Shown one piece after another: positions 7,709-16,404 of a DNA stretch of 64,000 bases. Made by a program: the position numbers and the translations under genes. The stretch is from NCBI RefSeq assembly GCF_014648655.1, contig NZ_BMRN01000005.1, forward strand, positions 186,001 through 250,000, written 5' to 3'. A model generated the notes under the pieces. The model saw only the letters and a program-made list of their open reading frames with translations. It made no database searches and had not been told where the DNA came from. Every line of letters starts with the position of its first letter. Positions within the stretch are counted from its first letter, which is position 1. This DNA comes from Streptomyces atratus (GTDB taxonomy: Bacteria > Actinomycetota > Actinomycetes > Streptomycetales > Streptomycetaceae).

Positions 7709-8353
7709 ATGAAGGCCCTTCACGTCCGCCGTGCCGCAGTCGCCCTGTCCGCAGCGGTTGCCCTGCCGCTCACCCTGGCCGCCTGCTCCAGCGACTCGAA
7801 GGACAACTCGCCCGGTTCCAGCGCCAGTTCGGCCGAGGCGTCGTCGCCCGTCGAGGCCGACGGCTCGATGAACACGAACGAGCCGTTCGGCCCGGCCTGC
7901 TCCTCCGTGCCGAAGGACGGCGCGGGCTCCTTCGCCGGCATGGCGAAGGACCCGGTCGCCACGGCCGCCTCGAACAACCCGGCACTCTCCACCCTGGTCG
8001 CCGCGGTCAGGAAGGCCGGTCTGGTGGACACGCTGAACAACGCGCGGAACATCACGGTGTTCGCGCCCACCAACGACGCCTTCGCCAGGATTCCGCAGGC
8101 GGACCTGGACAAGCTGCTCGCCGACAAGGCGGCGCTCACGAAGGTACTGACGTACCACGTGGTGGGTCGGAAACTGACGCCGAAGCAACTGGAGAAGGGC
8201 TCCTTCGCCACGCTGGAGAAGAGCGAACTGACCACGTCCGGTTCAGGGATGACGTACACCGTGAACGAATCGTCGAACGTCGTCTGCGGCAATGTCCCGA
8301 CCGCCAACGCGACGGTCCACATCGTCGACACGGTCCTGATGCCCCCGCGGTGA
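7709..8353 (+). CDS. Fasciclin-domain lipoprotein (MPT70/MPT83-like)
   Basis: A 214-residue secreted lipoprotein. Start is ATG at 7709, with GGGAGAA upstream; the longer frame from 7649 would bury the signal peptide. The signal has a basic N-terminus, a hydrophobic core and a lipobox ending LAAC with Cys26. A serine-rich linker and one fasciclin (FAS1) domain (about 85-214) follow, with ITVFAPTNDAF and the VLTYHVVG second box. In M. tuberculosis the FAS1 proteins MPT70 and MPT83 are main targets of SigK, so its place behind the sigK-rskA block supports the regulon idea. No clear SigK motif lies in the 125-bp gap before it; it may be read through from the oxidoreductase. Confidence 0.88.
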   Translation: MKALHVRRAAVALSAAVALPLTLAACSSDSKDNSPGSSASSAEASSPVEADGSMNTNEPFGPACSSVPKDGAGSFAGMAKDPVATAASNNPALSTLVAAVRKAGLVDTLNNARNITVFAPTNDAFARIPQADLDKLLADKAALTKVLTYHVVGRKLTPKQLEKGSFATLEKSELTTSGSGMTYTVNESSNVVCGNVPTANATVHIVDTVLMPPR

Positions 8354-8613
8354 GGCGAGACGGGCAGGCCGCTGTTCTCGCCAGGACGGCCGGGACTTCC
8401 GGTCGACGCCCTGGTCTTCCTGTGCGGGGGCGGGCATGACGATCGGTCCGGCCTGGCCGCGGGCAGCGGTGTACGACCCGGCGGGCGGCCTCCGTTACTT
8501 CCAGTGGTTCACGCTCCTCCCCCCGAGCGCGACGGTTCTGCTCGGTGCGGTTCATCTCGTGTACGGGAGGAGACCGTCCTCCGTACGCTGACCGGACGAA
8601 CCGTCCGAGCGTC

Positions 8614-9576
8614 GTGGACCGGCAGGACCGGGTGGCGGGTGCCGTCGTCGGATCGGCGGTCGGTGACGCGCTGGGGGCGCCGTTCGAGTTCGGTCCCGCC
8701 GGTGTGTACGCGGCCCGCTTCCCGGACGGCGTCGGCACGATGTGCGGGGGTGGCGGCTGGGATCCGGGCGAGGCCACGGATGACACCCAGATGGCCGTTC
8801 TGGTCGCGGAGTCCCTGCTGGAACGGGACGGCCTCGACCTCCCCGACATGTTCGGCCGGTTTCGCCGATGGGCGCGGGATGGGCCGAAGGACATCGGCCT
8901 GCAGACCGAGGACGTCCTGACGAGCGGTGACCCCTGGGACCTCGCGGCAGCGCTGCACTTCCAGGTCAACGGGCGTGCGGCGGGCAACGGTTCGCTGATG
9001 CGGGCCGCCGCACCGGCGGTGTATTTCGCGCGGGCGGGGCGGGTGGCGACGATGGACGCCGGCCGCCGGATCGCCGCGCTGACGCACGGCGACCGGGCCG
9101 CCTGGGAGGGCACCGCCGTGCTCCATGAGCTGATCCGGGTGGCACTGGACGGCGACCATCCGCTCGCCGCCGTCCCGGGCGCCCTGGACCGGGTGCACGA
9201 GGATCACCGCGAGCGCTGGGCCACCGTTCTCGCGCCCGGCTGGCATCCGGACGCGGCAACGGAGTTCAACGGTGCGGTGTGGCCGTGTCTGGGCACCGCA
9301 CTCTGGGCACTGCGCACGACACGTACGTACGAGAACGCCCTTGCCGCAGCGGTCGACGTGGGTGGGGACACGGACACGGTCGCGGCGGTGACCGGCGGCC
9401 TGGCGGGGGCGGTGTACGGCTTCGAAGCGATTCCGTCACGCTGGACGGAGCCCCTGCACGTGCCACTGCCGGGGTACGGGGACCGTGTGCTGCGGACGCC
9501 CGATCTGCTGGCCCTGGCCCGGCGGCTGGACGGTGACCCATGTGGTGCGATTCCCACGAATATCCGCACGCCTTGA
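8614..9576 (+). CDS. ADP-ribosylglycohydrolase family protein
   Basis: About 320 residues of the DraG-type ADP-ribosylglycohydrolase family, which removes ADP-ribose from proteins or small molecules using a pair of metal ions. Metal-site blocks are visible: GDALGAPFE near the start, TDDTQM, AGNGSLMRAAP-like in the middle, and VGGDTDTVAAVTGGLAGA near the end. Start is uncertain. GTG at 8614 gives the typical family N-terminus (DRVAGAVVGSAVGDALG) but has no ribosome site; a TACGCT -10-like box lies at 8584-8589. A longer version from GTG 8545 adds unconserved residues. No ADP-ribosyltransferase is adjacent, so the substrate is unknown. Confidence 0.85.
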   Translation: MDRQDRVAGAVVGSAVGDALGAPFEFGPAGVYAARFPDGVGTMCGGGGWDPGEATDDTQMAVLVAESLLERDGLDLPDMFGRFRRWARDGPKDIGLQTEDVLTSGDPWDLAAALHFQVNGRAAGNGSLMRAAAPAVYFARAGRVATMDAGRRIAALTHGDRAAWEGTAVLHELIRVALDGDHPLAAVPGALDRVHEDHRERWATVLAPGWHPDAATEFNGAVWPCLGTALWALRTTRTYENALAAAVDVGGDTDTVAAVTGGLAGAVYGFEAIPSRWTEPLHVPLPGYGDRVLRTPDLLALARRLDGDPCGAIPTNIRTP

Positions 9577-9675
9577 ATCTACACATAAGGGTGAGATAAG
9601 AGCAGAATATCCATAACAGGCCATTCTGCACACAAAGGCGCCGTTCAGGTCTGCGACAGCGAAGGAGACGAACCC

Positions 9676-10119
9676 ATGTCAAACGTCTCGCACACCGGCC
9701 GTGACATGGCCAGCCACCCCGATATCTCCGAAATGCGCGATCGCTACACCCGAATGCTCGGCGGGCGTGATGTGGCCCTGGTGGACGCACCGGTGTTCCT
9801 CATCGGTCTCTACTGCGCCATCTCGCCCTGGGTGCTCCACTTCACGGCGAGTCAGCCCGCACTCATGACGAACAACCTGATCATGGGTATCGCGATCGCC
9901 GTACTGGGCCTCGGGTTCACCGTCATGCCGGAGCGGATGTATGGCCTGAGCTGGGCCATATGCGCCATGGGCGCCTGGTTGATCGCCTCGACGTGGGTCG
10001 TCGGCAGCGGCCCCGGCCTGGGCATCATCCTCAACAACGTCATCATCGGCGGACTGACCGTGCTGCTGGGGTTGGTCTGCGTAGTGGTGTCGATGAAGAG
10101 CGGCAAGCGCTCGGTCTGA
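9676..10119 (+). CDS. SPW-repeat membrane protein
   Basis: A 147-residue protein with a polar N-terminus of about 37 residues and four membrane helices. Each half begins with an SPW-type signature; the first is plain (ISPWVLHF), the second is degenerate (MYGLSWAICAMGAWL). SPW proteins are common in actinomycetes and have no known activity. The start is supported by GAAGGAGA at 9661-9668. It stands alone: the upstream hydrolase ends 99 bp before and gene debris follows. Confidence 0.8.
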   Translation: MSNVSHTGRDMASHPDISEMRDRYTRMLGGRDVALVDAPVFLIGLYCAISPWVLHFTASQPALMTNNLIMGIAIAVLGLGFTVMPERMYGLSWAICAMGAWLIASTWVVGSGPGLGIILNNVIIGGLTVLLGLVCVVVSMKSGKRSV

Positions 10120-10179
10120 GACCGGGAACCTCGGCCGGTCCGCGTGAAGCGGACCGGCCGAGGGCTGCCGGGCCGGTGC

Positions 10180-10467
10180 CGCGGAGCAGACCTGTCGGAA
10201 CGGCAGATGGTCCACGTCGTACCCGAAGTACCGCGGCCCGGCGAGGGCCAGGCCGCCCGGTGTGGTCCAACGCGGGTCGCAAGGGGCCGCGAGGACGCTG
10301 ACGCGCAGGCCGTGGCGCAGGCCCTTCGCCGTCACCGGGTCACCGGTGTCGGTGTCCAGCACGCAGATGAGGTCAGGCGTGGCGGCGACCGTCTCGCCGT
10401 CGCGGGTGGCGAGCAGATGCTCGTTCCGGAAACCGGGTTCCAGGACCCGGCCCGCGTCGTCGCCCCC
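10180..10467 (-). pseudogene. C-terminal remnant of a DUF917 (hydantoinase-related) protein
   Basis: Read on the minus strand, this piece gives the closing part of a DUF917 protein: DDAGRVLEPGFRNEHLLA, then ATPDLICVLDTDTGDPV, then a run ending ALAGPRYFGYDVDHLPF. Families with this domain act on hydantoin-like or thiohydantoin substrates. The first two thirds are missing, and no stop codon follows at the expected place, so the frame runs on without meaning. The break is at about 10461-10467, exactly where the oppositely oriented SsuD-like remnant begins, so one deletion or rearrangement fused the two. The left boundary is approximate. Confidence 0.7.
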
Positions 10468-10665
10468 GTCGATTTTCTCGGCATCGCAGCAACCAATGAA
10501 GGTTCCGAAGTGACACCCCGCTCCGGGGCGTCCTTCGACAAGGCGTACACGCTCAAACTGGCCCGCGCACACGAGGGCCACGGATGGGACCGGGTGCTGT
10601 TCGCCTACGGCTCCGGCTCCCCCGATCCGTCCCCCGCCGCCGCCTACATCGCGGCCCGTACCGAA
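10468..10665 (+). pseudogene. N-terminal remnant of an SsuD-like flavin monooxygenase
   Basis: About 66 codons matching the beginning of alkanesulfonate monooxygenase-type (luciferase-like, FMN-dependent) enzymes: VDFLGIAATNEGS, SFDKAYTLKLARAHE, HGWDRVLFAYGSGSP and AAAYIAARTE. The start codon is lost at the junction with the DUF917 remnant, and the frame continues into an intergenic repeat. The remaining 300 or so residues are absent. It is a relic of a sulfonate-use gene and cannot work. Confidence 0.75.
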
Positions 10666-10705
10666 ACGCGCGGGCAGGCCGACAAACCCGACCTGCCCGG
10701 CACCC

Positions 10706-10770
10706 TTCCAGCCCGTCCGGCGTTTGAGGACCGGGGTCCGGGGCAGAGCCCCGGTTCCGGGAAGGGCCTG
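10706..10770. repeat. Streptomyces-type intergenic repeat
   Basis: The stretch beginning CCAGCCCGTCCGGCG and continuing TTTGAGGACCGGGG matches a short intergenic repeat I recognise from many Streptomyces genomes. It contains a small hairpin, CCGGGGC-AGA-GCCCCGG at 10738-10754. It lies downstream of the helicase gene and may help end its transcript. Copy number must be checked in the whole genome. Confidence 0.6.
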
Positions 10771-10811
10771 GTAAGGGACAAGCCCGCCGCAGGCGCACCA
10801 CCCCGCAGCCC

Positions 10812-13646
10812 TCACCCCACAGAGCTATAAGCCACAACCCCCCGCAACACCGCCTCCACCGCCTTACGCGCACTCCGCGCCACAGAACTACCGTCCCTCG
10901 GAGCCGCAGCCGCGATCTGCCCCAGCACATCGATCACCTGCTTGCACCACCGCACGAAGTCTCCCGCCGGCATCTCCGCCTCGCGCAGCACCTCGTCCAG
11001 CGTCCGCCCCGACGCCCACATGTAGACCGCCCAGGCAAACCCCAGGTCGGGTTCACGCTGCCCGACCCCCTCCGCCTGGTTGATCTTGAATTCCTCCTCC
11101 AGGGCGTCGAGCCGACCCCAGATCCGGACCATCTCGCCCATCGCGGTCTTCGCGGGCCCCGACGGCAGCTTCGGCGCCACCGCGTCATCGGCCTGCCGCG
11201 CCTCATACACCAACGCCGAAACGCACGCCGCAAGTTCGGCAGGGTTCAGGCCCTCCCACACCCCGGCCCGCAGGCATTCGCTCGCCAGCAGATCCAGCTC
11301 GCCGTAGAGCCGCGCAAGCCGCCGCCCGTGTTCGGTGACCTCATTGCCCCGCAGATAGTCGAGCTCGGTGAGCAGTGCGACGATCCGGTCGAAGGTGCGG
11401 GCGATCGTGTTCGTCCGCCCCTCGATGCGCCGCTCCAGCTGCCTGGTGTCGCGCTGCAGCCGGTGATACCGCTCGGCCCATCGCGCATGGTCCTCACGCT
11501 CGTTGCACCCATGGCAGGGGTGCGCGCGCAACTCCGCCCGGTAGTGGGCGATCTCCCGGTCGTCGGCCGCGGCGGACCGCCCCTTGCGGTGCCGCTCCGG
11601 CACTATGTGCCCGGCCTTGGTCCGCAGCGCGGAGGCCAGATCGCGGCGCGACTGCGGCGAGCGCGGGTTGAACGACTTCGGCACCCGCATCCGCTCCACG
11701 GCCTCCACCGGAACGGGGAAGTCGATCGGGGCGAGCCTCTTCACCTGCCGCTCGGCAGTCAGCACCAACGGCCGCGGCCCGTCGTGGTATTCGAGCCCGC
11801 GGTGCCCGTGCCCATTGGTCCGTCCGGCGGGCAGCCCCGGGTCGAGGACCAGTGCGAGTCCGGCGTACTTGCCCGTGGGGACATGGATGACATCGCCGGG
11901 CTTGAGCTTCTCCAGGGACGCCGCGGCCGCGGCCCGCCGCTGCGACGCGCCCTGCTTGGCGAGCTCCGTCTCCCGGTCCTTGAGTTCGCGGCGCAGTCGC
12001 GCGTACTCCTCGAAGTCACCGAGGTGGCAGGTCATGCCCTCCCGGTAGCCCTCCAGTCCCTCTTCGTTCCGCTGGACCTGCCGGGAGATCCCGACCACCG
12101 ACCGGTCTGCCTGGAACTGTGCGAAGGAGGTCTCCAGCAGCTCGCGCGAGCGGTGCCGCCCGAACTGCTGCACCAGGTTCACGGCCATGTTGTACGAAGG
12201 CCGGAAGCTGGACCGCAGCGGATACGTACGCGTACCCGCGAGTCCGGCCAGCGCGCCCGGGTCCATGCCCCGCTGCCACAGCACCACCGCATGGCCTTCG
12301 ACGTCGATCCCACGCCGTCCGGCCCGCCCGGTCAGCTGGGTGTACTCGCCCGGTGTGACGTCGGCGTGCTGTTCGCCGTTCCACTTGACGAGCTTCTCCA
12401 ACACGACCGAGCGTGCGGGCATGTTGATGCCGAGGGCGAGGGTCTCCGTCGCGAAGACGGCCTTGACGAGCCCTCGTACGAACAGCTCCTCGACGACTTC
12501 CTTGAACGTGGGCAGCATGCCGGCGTGATGCGCGGCAATGCCCCGCTCCAGCCCTTCGAGCCACTCGTAGTAGCCCAGGACGTGGAGGTCCTCGCCGGGA
12601 ATGGATGAGGTCCGCTCCTCGACGATCTCGCGGACCAGGCGGCGCTTGCCCTCGTCGTTGAGCCGCAGTCCGGCGTGCAGACACTGCTGTACGGCGGCCT
12701 CGCAGCCTGCCCGGCTGAAGATGAACGTGATGGCGGGGAGCAGCCCTTCGGCGTCCAGCCGGTCGATGACCTCGGGCCTGGCCGGGGTCCAGATCCGGCT
12801 GCGCTGGCGCCGCTCGCGCTCACGGTCCGCCTCGCGGATCATCTTGCCGCGGCGGCGTTCACGCGGGTTGTACGCCCGCTGGTTCTCCATCCGGACGAGC
12901 CGGACCAGATCGGGGTTGACCTCGCGGCGGCCGGCGCCGCGGCCGCCGTGATCGGTCTCCTCCTCGAAGAGGTCGTACATCCGGCGGCCTGCCAGCACGT
13001 GCTGCCAGAGCGGCACGGGGCGGTGCTCGGAGACGATGACCTGGGTGTCGCCGCGGACGGTGTCCAGCCAGTCACCGAACTCCTCGGCATTGGACACGGT
13101 CGCCGACAGCGACACCAGGGTCACGGAGTCCGGGAGGTGAATGATCACTTCCTCCCAGACGGCGCCCCGGAAGCGGTCGGAGAGGTAATGCACCTCGTCC
13201 ATCACCACATAGCCGAGGCCGCGCAGCGCCTGCGAGCCCGCGTACAGCATGTTCCGCAGCACTTCGGTGGTCATGACGACCACCGGGGCATCGCCGTTGA
13301 CGCTGTTGTCACCGGTCAGCAGGCCGACCTTGTCCGGTCCGTAGCGCTTGACCAGATCGGCGAACTTCTGGTTGGACAGGGCCTTGATCGGGGTGGTGTA
13401 GAAGCACTTGCGGCCCTGTTCGAGGGCGAGGTGCACGGCGAACTCGCCGACGATGGTCTTGCCCGAGCCGGTCGGTGCTGCGACGAGCACCCCCTTGCCG
13501 GCCTCCAGTGCCTCGCAGGCCTCGATCTGGTAGGGGTCCAGATCGAACTCGTACATCTCGCGGAAGGGCGCGAGTGCGGTGGCCAGCTCGGCAGCACGGG
13601 TCCGAGAAGCCTGGTATCGCTCAGCTGGTGAGAGGTCCTCTGTCAT
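10812..13646 (-). CDS. helY: DEAD/DEAH-box helicase, HelY/Ski2-like
   Basis: A 944-residue superfamily 2 helicase related to Ski2/Mtr4 and mycobacterial HelY. RecA-like domain 1 has the Q-region DPYQIEACEAL, Walker A APTGSGKT and box II DEVHYLSDRFRG, with SATVSN as motif III. Domain 2 contains the AAHHAGMLPTFKEVVEELF segment, TETLALGINMPARSVV and QLTGRAGRRGID. The C-terminal part holds a beta-rich insertion and the DSHCT-like helical domain. The start is taken as ATG 13646: a -10-type TAGGCT lies 10 bases upstream, so the mRNA is nearly leaderless. The promoter fits the PafBC DNA-damage pattern, suggesting a role in repair or RNA handling under damage. Confidence 0.88.
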   Translation of the reverse strand: MTEDLSPAERYQASRTRAAELATALAPFREMYEFDLDPYQIEACEALEAGKGVLVAAPTGSGKTIVGEFAVHLALEQGRKCFYTTPIKALSNQKFADLVKRYGPDKVGLLTGDNSVNGDAPVVVMTTEVLRNMLYAGSQALRGLGYVVMDEVHYLSDRFRGAVWEEVIIHLPDSVTLVSLSATVSNAEEFGDWLDTVRGDTQVIVSEHRPVPLWQHVLAGRRMYDLFEEETDHGGRGAGRREVNPDLVRLVRMENQRAYNPRERRRGKMIREADRERERRQRSRIWTPARPEVIDRLDAEGLLPAITFIFSRAGCEAAVQQCLHAGLRLNDEGKRRLVREIVEERTSSIPGEDLHVLGYYEWLEGLERGIAAHHAGMLPTFKEVVEELFVRGLVKAVFATETLALGINMPARSVVLEKLVKWNGEQHADVTPGEYTQLTGRAGRRGIDVEGHAVVLWQRGMDPGALAGLAGTRTYPLRSSFRPSYNMAVNLVQQFGRHRSRELLETSFAQFQADRSVVGISRQVQRNEEGLEGYREGMTCHLGDFEEYARLRRELKDRETELAKQGASQRRAAAAASLEKLKPGDVIHVPTGKYAGLALVLDPGLPAGRTNGHGHRGLEYHDGPRPLVLTAERQVKRLAPIDFPVPVEAVERMRVPKSFNPRSPQSRRDLASALRTKAGHIVPERHRKGRSAAADDREIAHYRAELRAHPCHGCNEREDHARWAERYHRLQRDTRQLERRIEGRTNTIARTFDRIVALLTELDYLRGNEVTEHGRRLARLYGELDLLASECLRAGVWEGLNPAELAACVSALVYEARQADDAVAPKLPSGPAKTAMGEMVRIWGRLDALEEEFKINQAEGVGQREPDLGFAWAVYMWASGRTLDEVLREAEMPAGDFVRWCKQVIDVLGQIAAAAPRDGSSVARSARKAVEAVLRGVVAYSSVG

Positions 13647-13656
13647 CTTGCTTACG

Positions 13657-13679
13657 AGCCTACCCGCCACCTCTGACAG
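13657..13679 (-). promoter_or_regulatory. PafBC-type (RecA-NDp) promoter of helY
   Basis: On the minus strand the sequence is CTGTCAGAG, 8 bases, TAGGCT. The published PafBC-dependent pattern is TTGTCRGTG, 8 bases, TANNNT; two of the nine upstream positions differ and the spacing is exact. A similar element precedes the RecB-like nuclease at 33601-33623. Confidence 0.6.
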
Positions 13680-13691
13680 CAGGCGCGATCT

Positions 13692-14600
13692 TTAAATCCC
13701 GCTGGGAGTACCCGGCAGGAGCACTCTCACCGCGCCAGGCACACAGGTCGCGGTGAGCGGCAGCGCCCCGAGCTGTTCACCGTCCGCGTACGCGGTGACA
13801 CCGGCTGCGGCCAGCTCGATCGAGGAAACCCTGTGCACGGTGACCTCGGGGTGGCTGAGGTGCGTTCCCTTGTAGACGCGGGGGAAGACCTTGAGCAGGG
13901 TGGTGCGGCTGCAGTCGCCGACAACGGTCACGTCGAACAGCCCGTCGTCCATGACGGCGTCCGCGCAGATCCGCATGCCCCCGCCGTACGTCGATCCGTT
14001 GCCGACCGCGATGAGCGTCGCCTCGATCTCCCTGACCGGTCCGTCATCCAGCCTGACGCGGTACGGAATGGGCTTGAACGCGGCGAGTTCGGCAAGGATC
14101 GCGAGGTCGTACTTGAACCGTCCGCCGACCCAGCGCATCCGGTTCCCGCGGTCATTGACCCGGGAGTCGAAACCGGAGGCGAGCACCGACCCGAACCACC
14201 GCTCACCGACCCGGCCGAGGTCGATCTCGCGGACGCCGCCGCCCTTGAGCGCCTCGGCGGCCAGCCGTCCGGCGGCGGCCGGATCCCGTATCGGCAGCCC
14301 GAGCGCGCGGGCGAAGTCGTTGCCGGTGCCGACGGCGACGACCCCGAGCGGGGTCAGCGTTCCCGCGACGGCCTGCAGGGCGAGGGACATCATGCCGTCC
14401 CCGCCCACGGCTATCAGCGCGCCGGTCCCGGCCGCGACGGCCTCACGGGCCCGCCGCAGGGCATCGTCGGCGTCCTCACCGAGAACCGTGCGTACAAAGA
14501 ATCCTGCGTCCCGCAACGCGGAAGCGGCCGGCTGCGCGGCGTGCGCGCCCCGGCCGCGTCCTGCGGTGGGATTGACGAAAAGGGTGATCTCGCTGGTCAC
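13692..14600 (-). CDS. Diacylglycerol/sphingosine kinase-like lipid kinase
   Basis: A 302-residue protein of the DagK/YegS/BmrU family, which phosphorylates diacylglycerol or related lipids with ATP. It shows LFVNPTAGRGRGA at the start, the nucleotide-binding GGDGMMSLALQAV, and the GTGNDFARALGLP block, followed by the beta-sandwich domain containing the GSTYGGGMRICADAVMDDGLFDV signature. Length is normal and all hallmark residues are present, so it should be active. It lies 17 bp after tatC on the same strand, suggesting a tatA-tatC-lipid kinase transcription order. Lipid substrate not predictable. Confidence 0.88.
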   Translation of the reverse strand: MTSEITLFVNPTAGRGRGAHAAQPAASALRDAGFFVRTVLGEDADDALRRAREAVAAGTGALIAVGGDGMMSLALQAVAGTLTPLGVVAVGTGNDFARALGLPIRDPAAAGRLAAEALKGGGVREIDLGRVGERWFGSVLASGFDSRVNDRGNRMRWVGGRFKYDLAILAELAAFKPIPYRVRLDDGPVREIEATLIAVGNGSTYGGGMRICADAVMDDGLFDVTVVGDCSRTTLLKVFPRVYKGTHLSHPEVTVHRVSSIELAAAGVTAYADGEQLGALPLTATCVPGAVRVLLPGTPSGI

Positions 14601-14617
14601 CCGGGGACCCTACAAGG

Positions 14618-15553
14618 TCAGGTGATGTCGTCGTAACCGTTCACGCGGTCCCGGTCCGAACTCGCCTGTGCGGGCAACGCCCGGGCGGACGAGACCGATT
14701 CGATCTCACCGACGTCCTCGGGGGTGAGATCCAGCTTTGATGCCTCGTCGTCGTCCAGTTCGGCGTCGGGATCGGCACGGCGTCGCCGCTTGTCGTTCAG
14801 CAGAGAGAAACCGACTGCCATGAAGTACAGGACCACGATCGGACCCGCGAGCGCGATCATCCCCACGGGGTCGGTGGTGGGAGTCGCCACTGCCCCGAAG
14901 ACGAACACCCCCATGACCACACCGCGCCACCAGCCGAGCATGCGACGCCCGGTCACTATGCCCGTCAGGTTCAACATGATCAGGAGCAGCGGCAGCTCGA
15001 AAGCCGCTCCGAAGATGAGCACCATCCGGACCGTGAAGTCGAGGATCTTGTCCATCGGGAGGATGTTCGCCGAACCGTCGGGCGTGATGCCCAACAGGAC
15101 ACGCATGCTGATCGGCAGGATCGTGTAGGCGAGCGCGGCACCACCGAGGAACAGCGGCACTGCGGCCGCCACGAAGGCGTACGTGTACTTCCGCTCGTGC
15201 TTGTGGAGTCCGGGCGCCACGAACGCCCACAGTTGGTACAGCCAGATCGGGCTGGCGATGATGACGCCGGCCATGAGGCTGACCTTCACCGTCGTCGTGA
15301 AGGGTGAGAGAAGGTCGGTGTACGCAATGACCGCGCACGCGCCCCCGGTTGTCTCGCCCAGTCCCTTCTCGCAACGGGGCACGGGAGCAGAGAGGAACTC
15401 CATCAGCGCCTGGCTGTAGAAAGCTGCGGCGATCGTCACGACAACGATGGCCAGCATGCCCTTCGCCAGCCGGTTACGCAGCTCACGCAGGTGCTCCACC
15501 AAGGGCATGCGGCCCTCTGGGTCCGTCTCCTGCTTGCGGGCAGACTTGAGCAA
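14618..15553 (-). CDS. tatC: Sec-independent protein translocase TatC
   Basis: A 311-residue TatC, the signal-reading membrane core of the twin-arginine export machine. Six membrane helices are predictable, and the N-terminal MPLVEHLRELRNRL motif, the conserved cytoplasmic segment for signal-peptide binding, is intact. The PxxxxLWAFVAPGLHKHERK segment follows helix 2. An acidic, serine-rich tail extends beyond the last helix, as in other actinomycetes. The start is an unusual TTG at 15553, supported by TGAGGA 6 bases upstream. tatA lies 65 bp upstream on the same strand. Confidence 0.95.
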   Translation of the reverse strand: MLKSARKQETDPEGRMPLVEHLRELRNRLAKGMLAIVVVTIAAAFYSQALMEFLSAPVPRCEKGLGETTGGACAVIAYTDLLSPFTTTVKVSLMAGVIIASPIWLYQLWAFVAPGLHKHERKYTYAFVAAAVPLFLGGAALAYTILPISMRVLLGITPDGSANILPMDKILDFTVRMVLIFGAAFELPLLLIMLNLTGIVTGRRMLGWWRGVVMGVFVFGAVATPTTDPVGMIALAGPIVVLYFMAVGFSLLNDKRRRRADPDAELDDDEASKLDLTPEDVGEIESVSSARALPAQASSDRDRVNGYDDIT

Positions 15554-15618
15554 CCCACGTCCTCATCTCGTGCAGCAGGCCCTCACTGATCAGGGCGCCT
15601 GCGTCGGCCCGGTTCTTT

Positions 15619-15912
15619 TCAGCGCTTGGTCGAGTCGGTCGGCTCCGCGACCGGTCGCGAGCTGCTCACGTCGCCGGGGGCGGCCTTGATGGTGCGCTGG
15701 GCGGCCTGGTCCTGGGCGGCGTCGTTGGCGGCCGGCTCGGCCGGGGTCGCCGACGGGCTGCCCTCGGACTTCATGGCCTTGGCCTCGCTCTTGAGGATGC
15801 GGGCCGACTTGCCGAGCGAGCGAGCCATGTCAGGAAGCTTCTTCGCGCCGAACAGCAGAACAACGACGACAAGAATCAGGATGATCTCGGGAGCGCCGAG
15901 CCTTCCGAACAT
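15619..15912 (-). CDS. tatA: Twin-arginine translocase subunit TatA
   Basis: A 97-residue TatA. It starts [22 protein letters not shown], the single short membrane helix preceded by a glutamate, followed by the amphipathic [13 protein letters not shown] helix and a low-complexity acidic tail. The start at ATG 15912 is preferred over one six codons upstream because AAGG lies at the correct distance. It forms the export pore with TatC encoded next. The likely cargoes in this window include the fused molybdopterin oxidoreductase, whose RR motif is noted there. Confidence 0.93.
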   Translation of the reverse strand: MFGRLGAPEIILILVVVVLLFGAKKLPDMARSLGKSARILKSEAKAMKSEGSPSATPAEPAANDAAQDQAAQRTIKAAPGDVSSSRPVAEPTDSTKR

Positions 15913-16171
15913 ATGTGTGTACCTTCTCACCGAGGCAGCAGGGGTGGGGCGGATCGAACCTCGGACGGACGTCCGACCTTCGTACTGTCAGCGATCGTAT
16001 CCCGCAGGAGTAAACGCAGGGCAATACCCACGCATCCTTGCGATTACGGCCCATGCCTCGCTCTCAGAGCCGCTTCAGCAGCGTACCCCCCGAACCCCGG
16101 AAACTGGAGGCCGCGCCCTCCTCGATCCATCGCCCCTGCTCACAGGCTCACACGATCGTGGGGCGGTACAT

Positions 16172-16369
16172 CTAGCGCAACGCTTCACCGGTGGCGGCAA
16201 GATCCGTCGTGGCCCGCTCCAGATCCTCCGCCGCCCGGTTGATGCGCTGGGTCGTTCGCGTCACCTGACGCCCCAGACGCTGGGCCTCGATGAAGACCTT
16301 GACGGCCAGCACGCCGAGGACGGCGATCCCGAGAAACCCCAGGGCGATGGCGAGCATGGGCCAGAACAT
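16172..16369 (-). CDS. Small membrane protein with coiled-coil tail
   Basis: A 65-residue protein: one N-terminal membrane helix (about residues 3-26), then a charged helical tail with regular threonine, arginine and alanine spacing (RQVTRTTQRINRAAEDLERA), suited to a coiled coil. It lies between tatA and the zinc-ribbon gene on the same strand, and a similar small gene occupies this position in other Streptomyces. No function is known. It could be an accessory of the envelope or Tat system, but nothing in the sequence proves this. Confidence 0.65.
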   Translation of the reverse strand: MFWPMLAIALGFLGIAVLGVLAVKVFIEAQRLGRQVTRTTQRINRAAEDLERATTDLAATGEALR

Positions 16370-16404
16370 GCGCAGAGCCTCGATGTGTCTAGGTGTCCGA
16401 AGTT

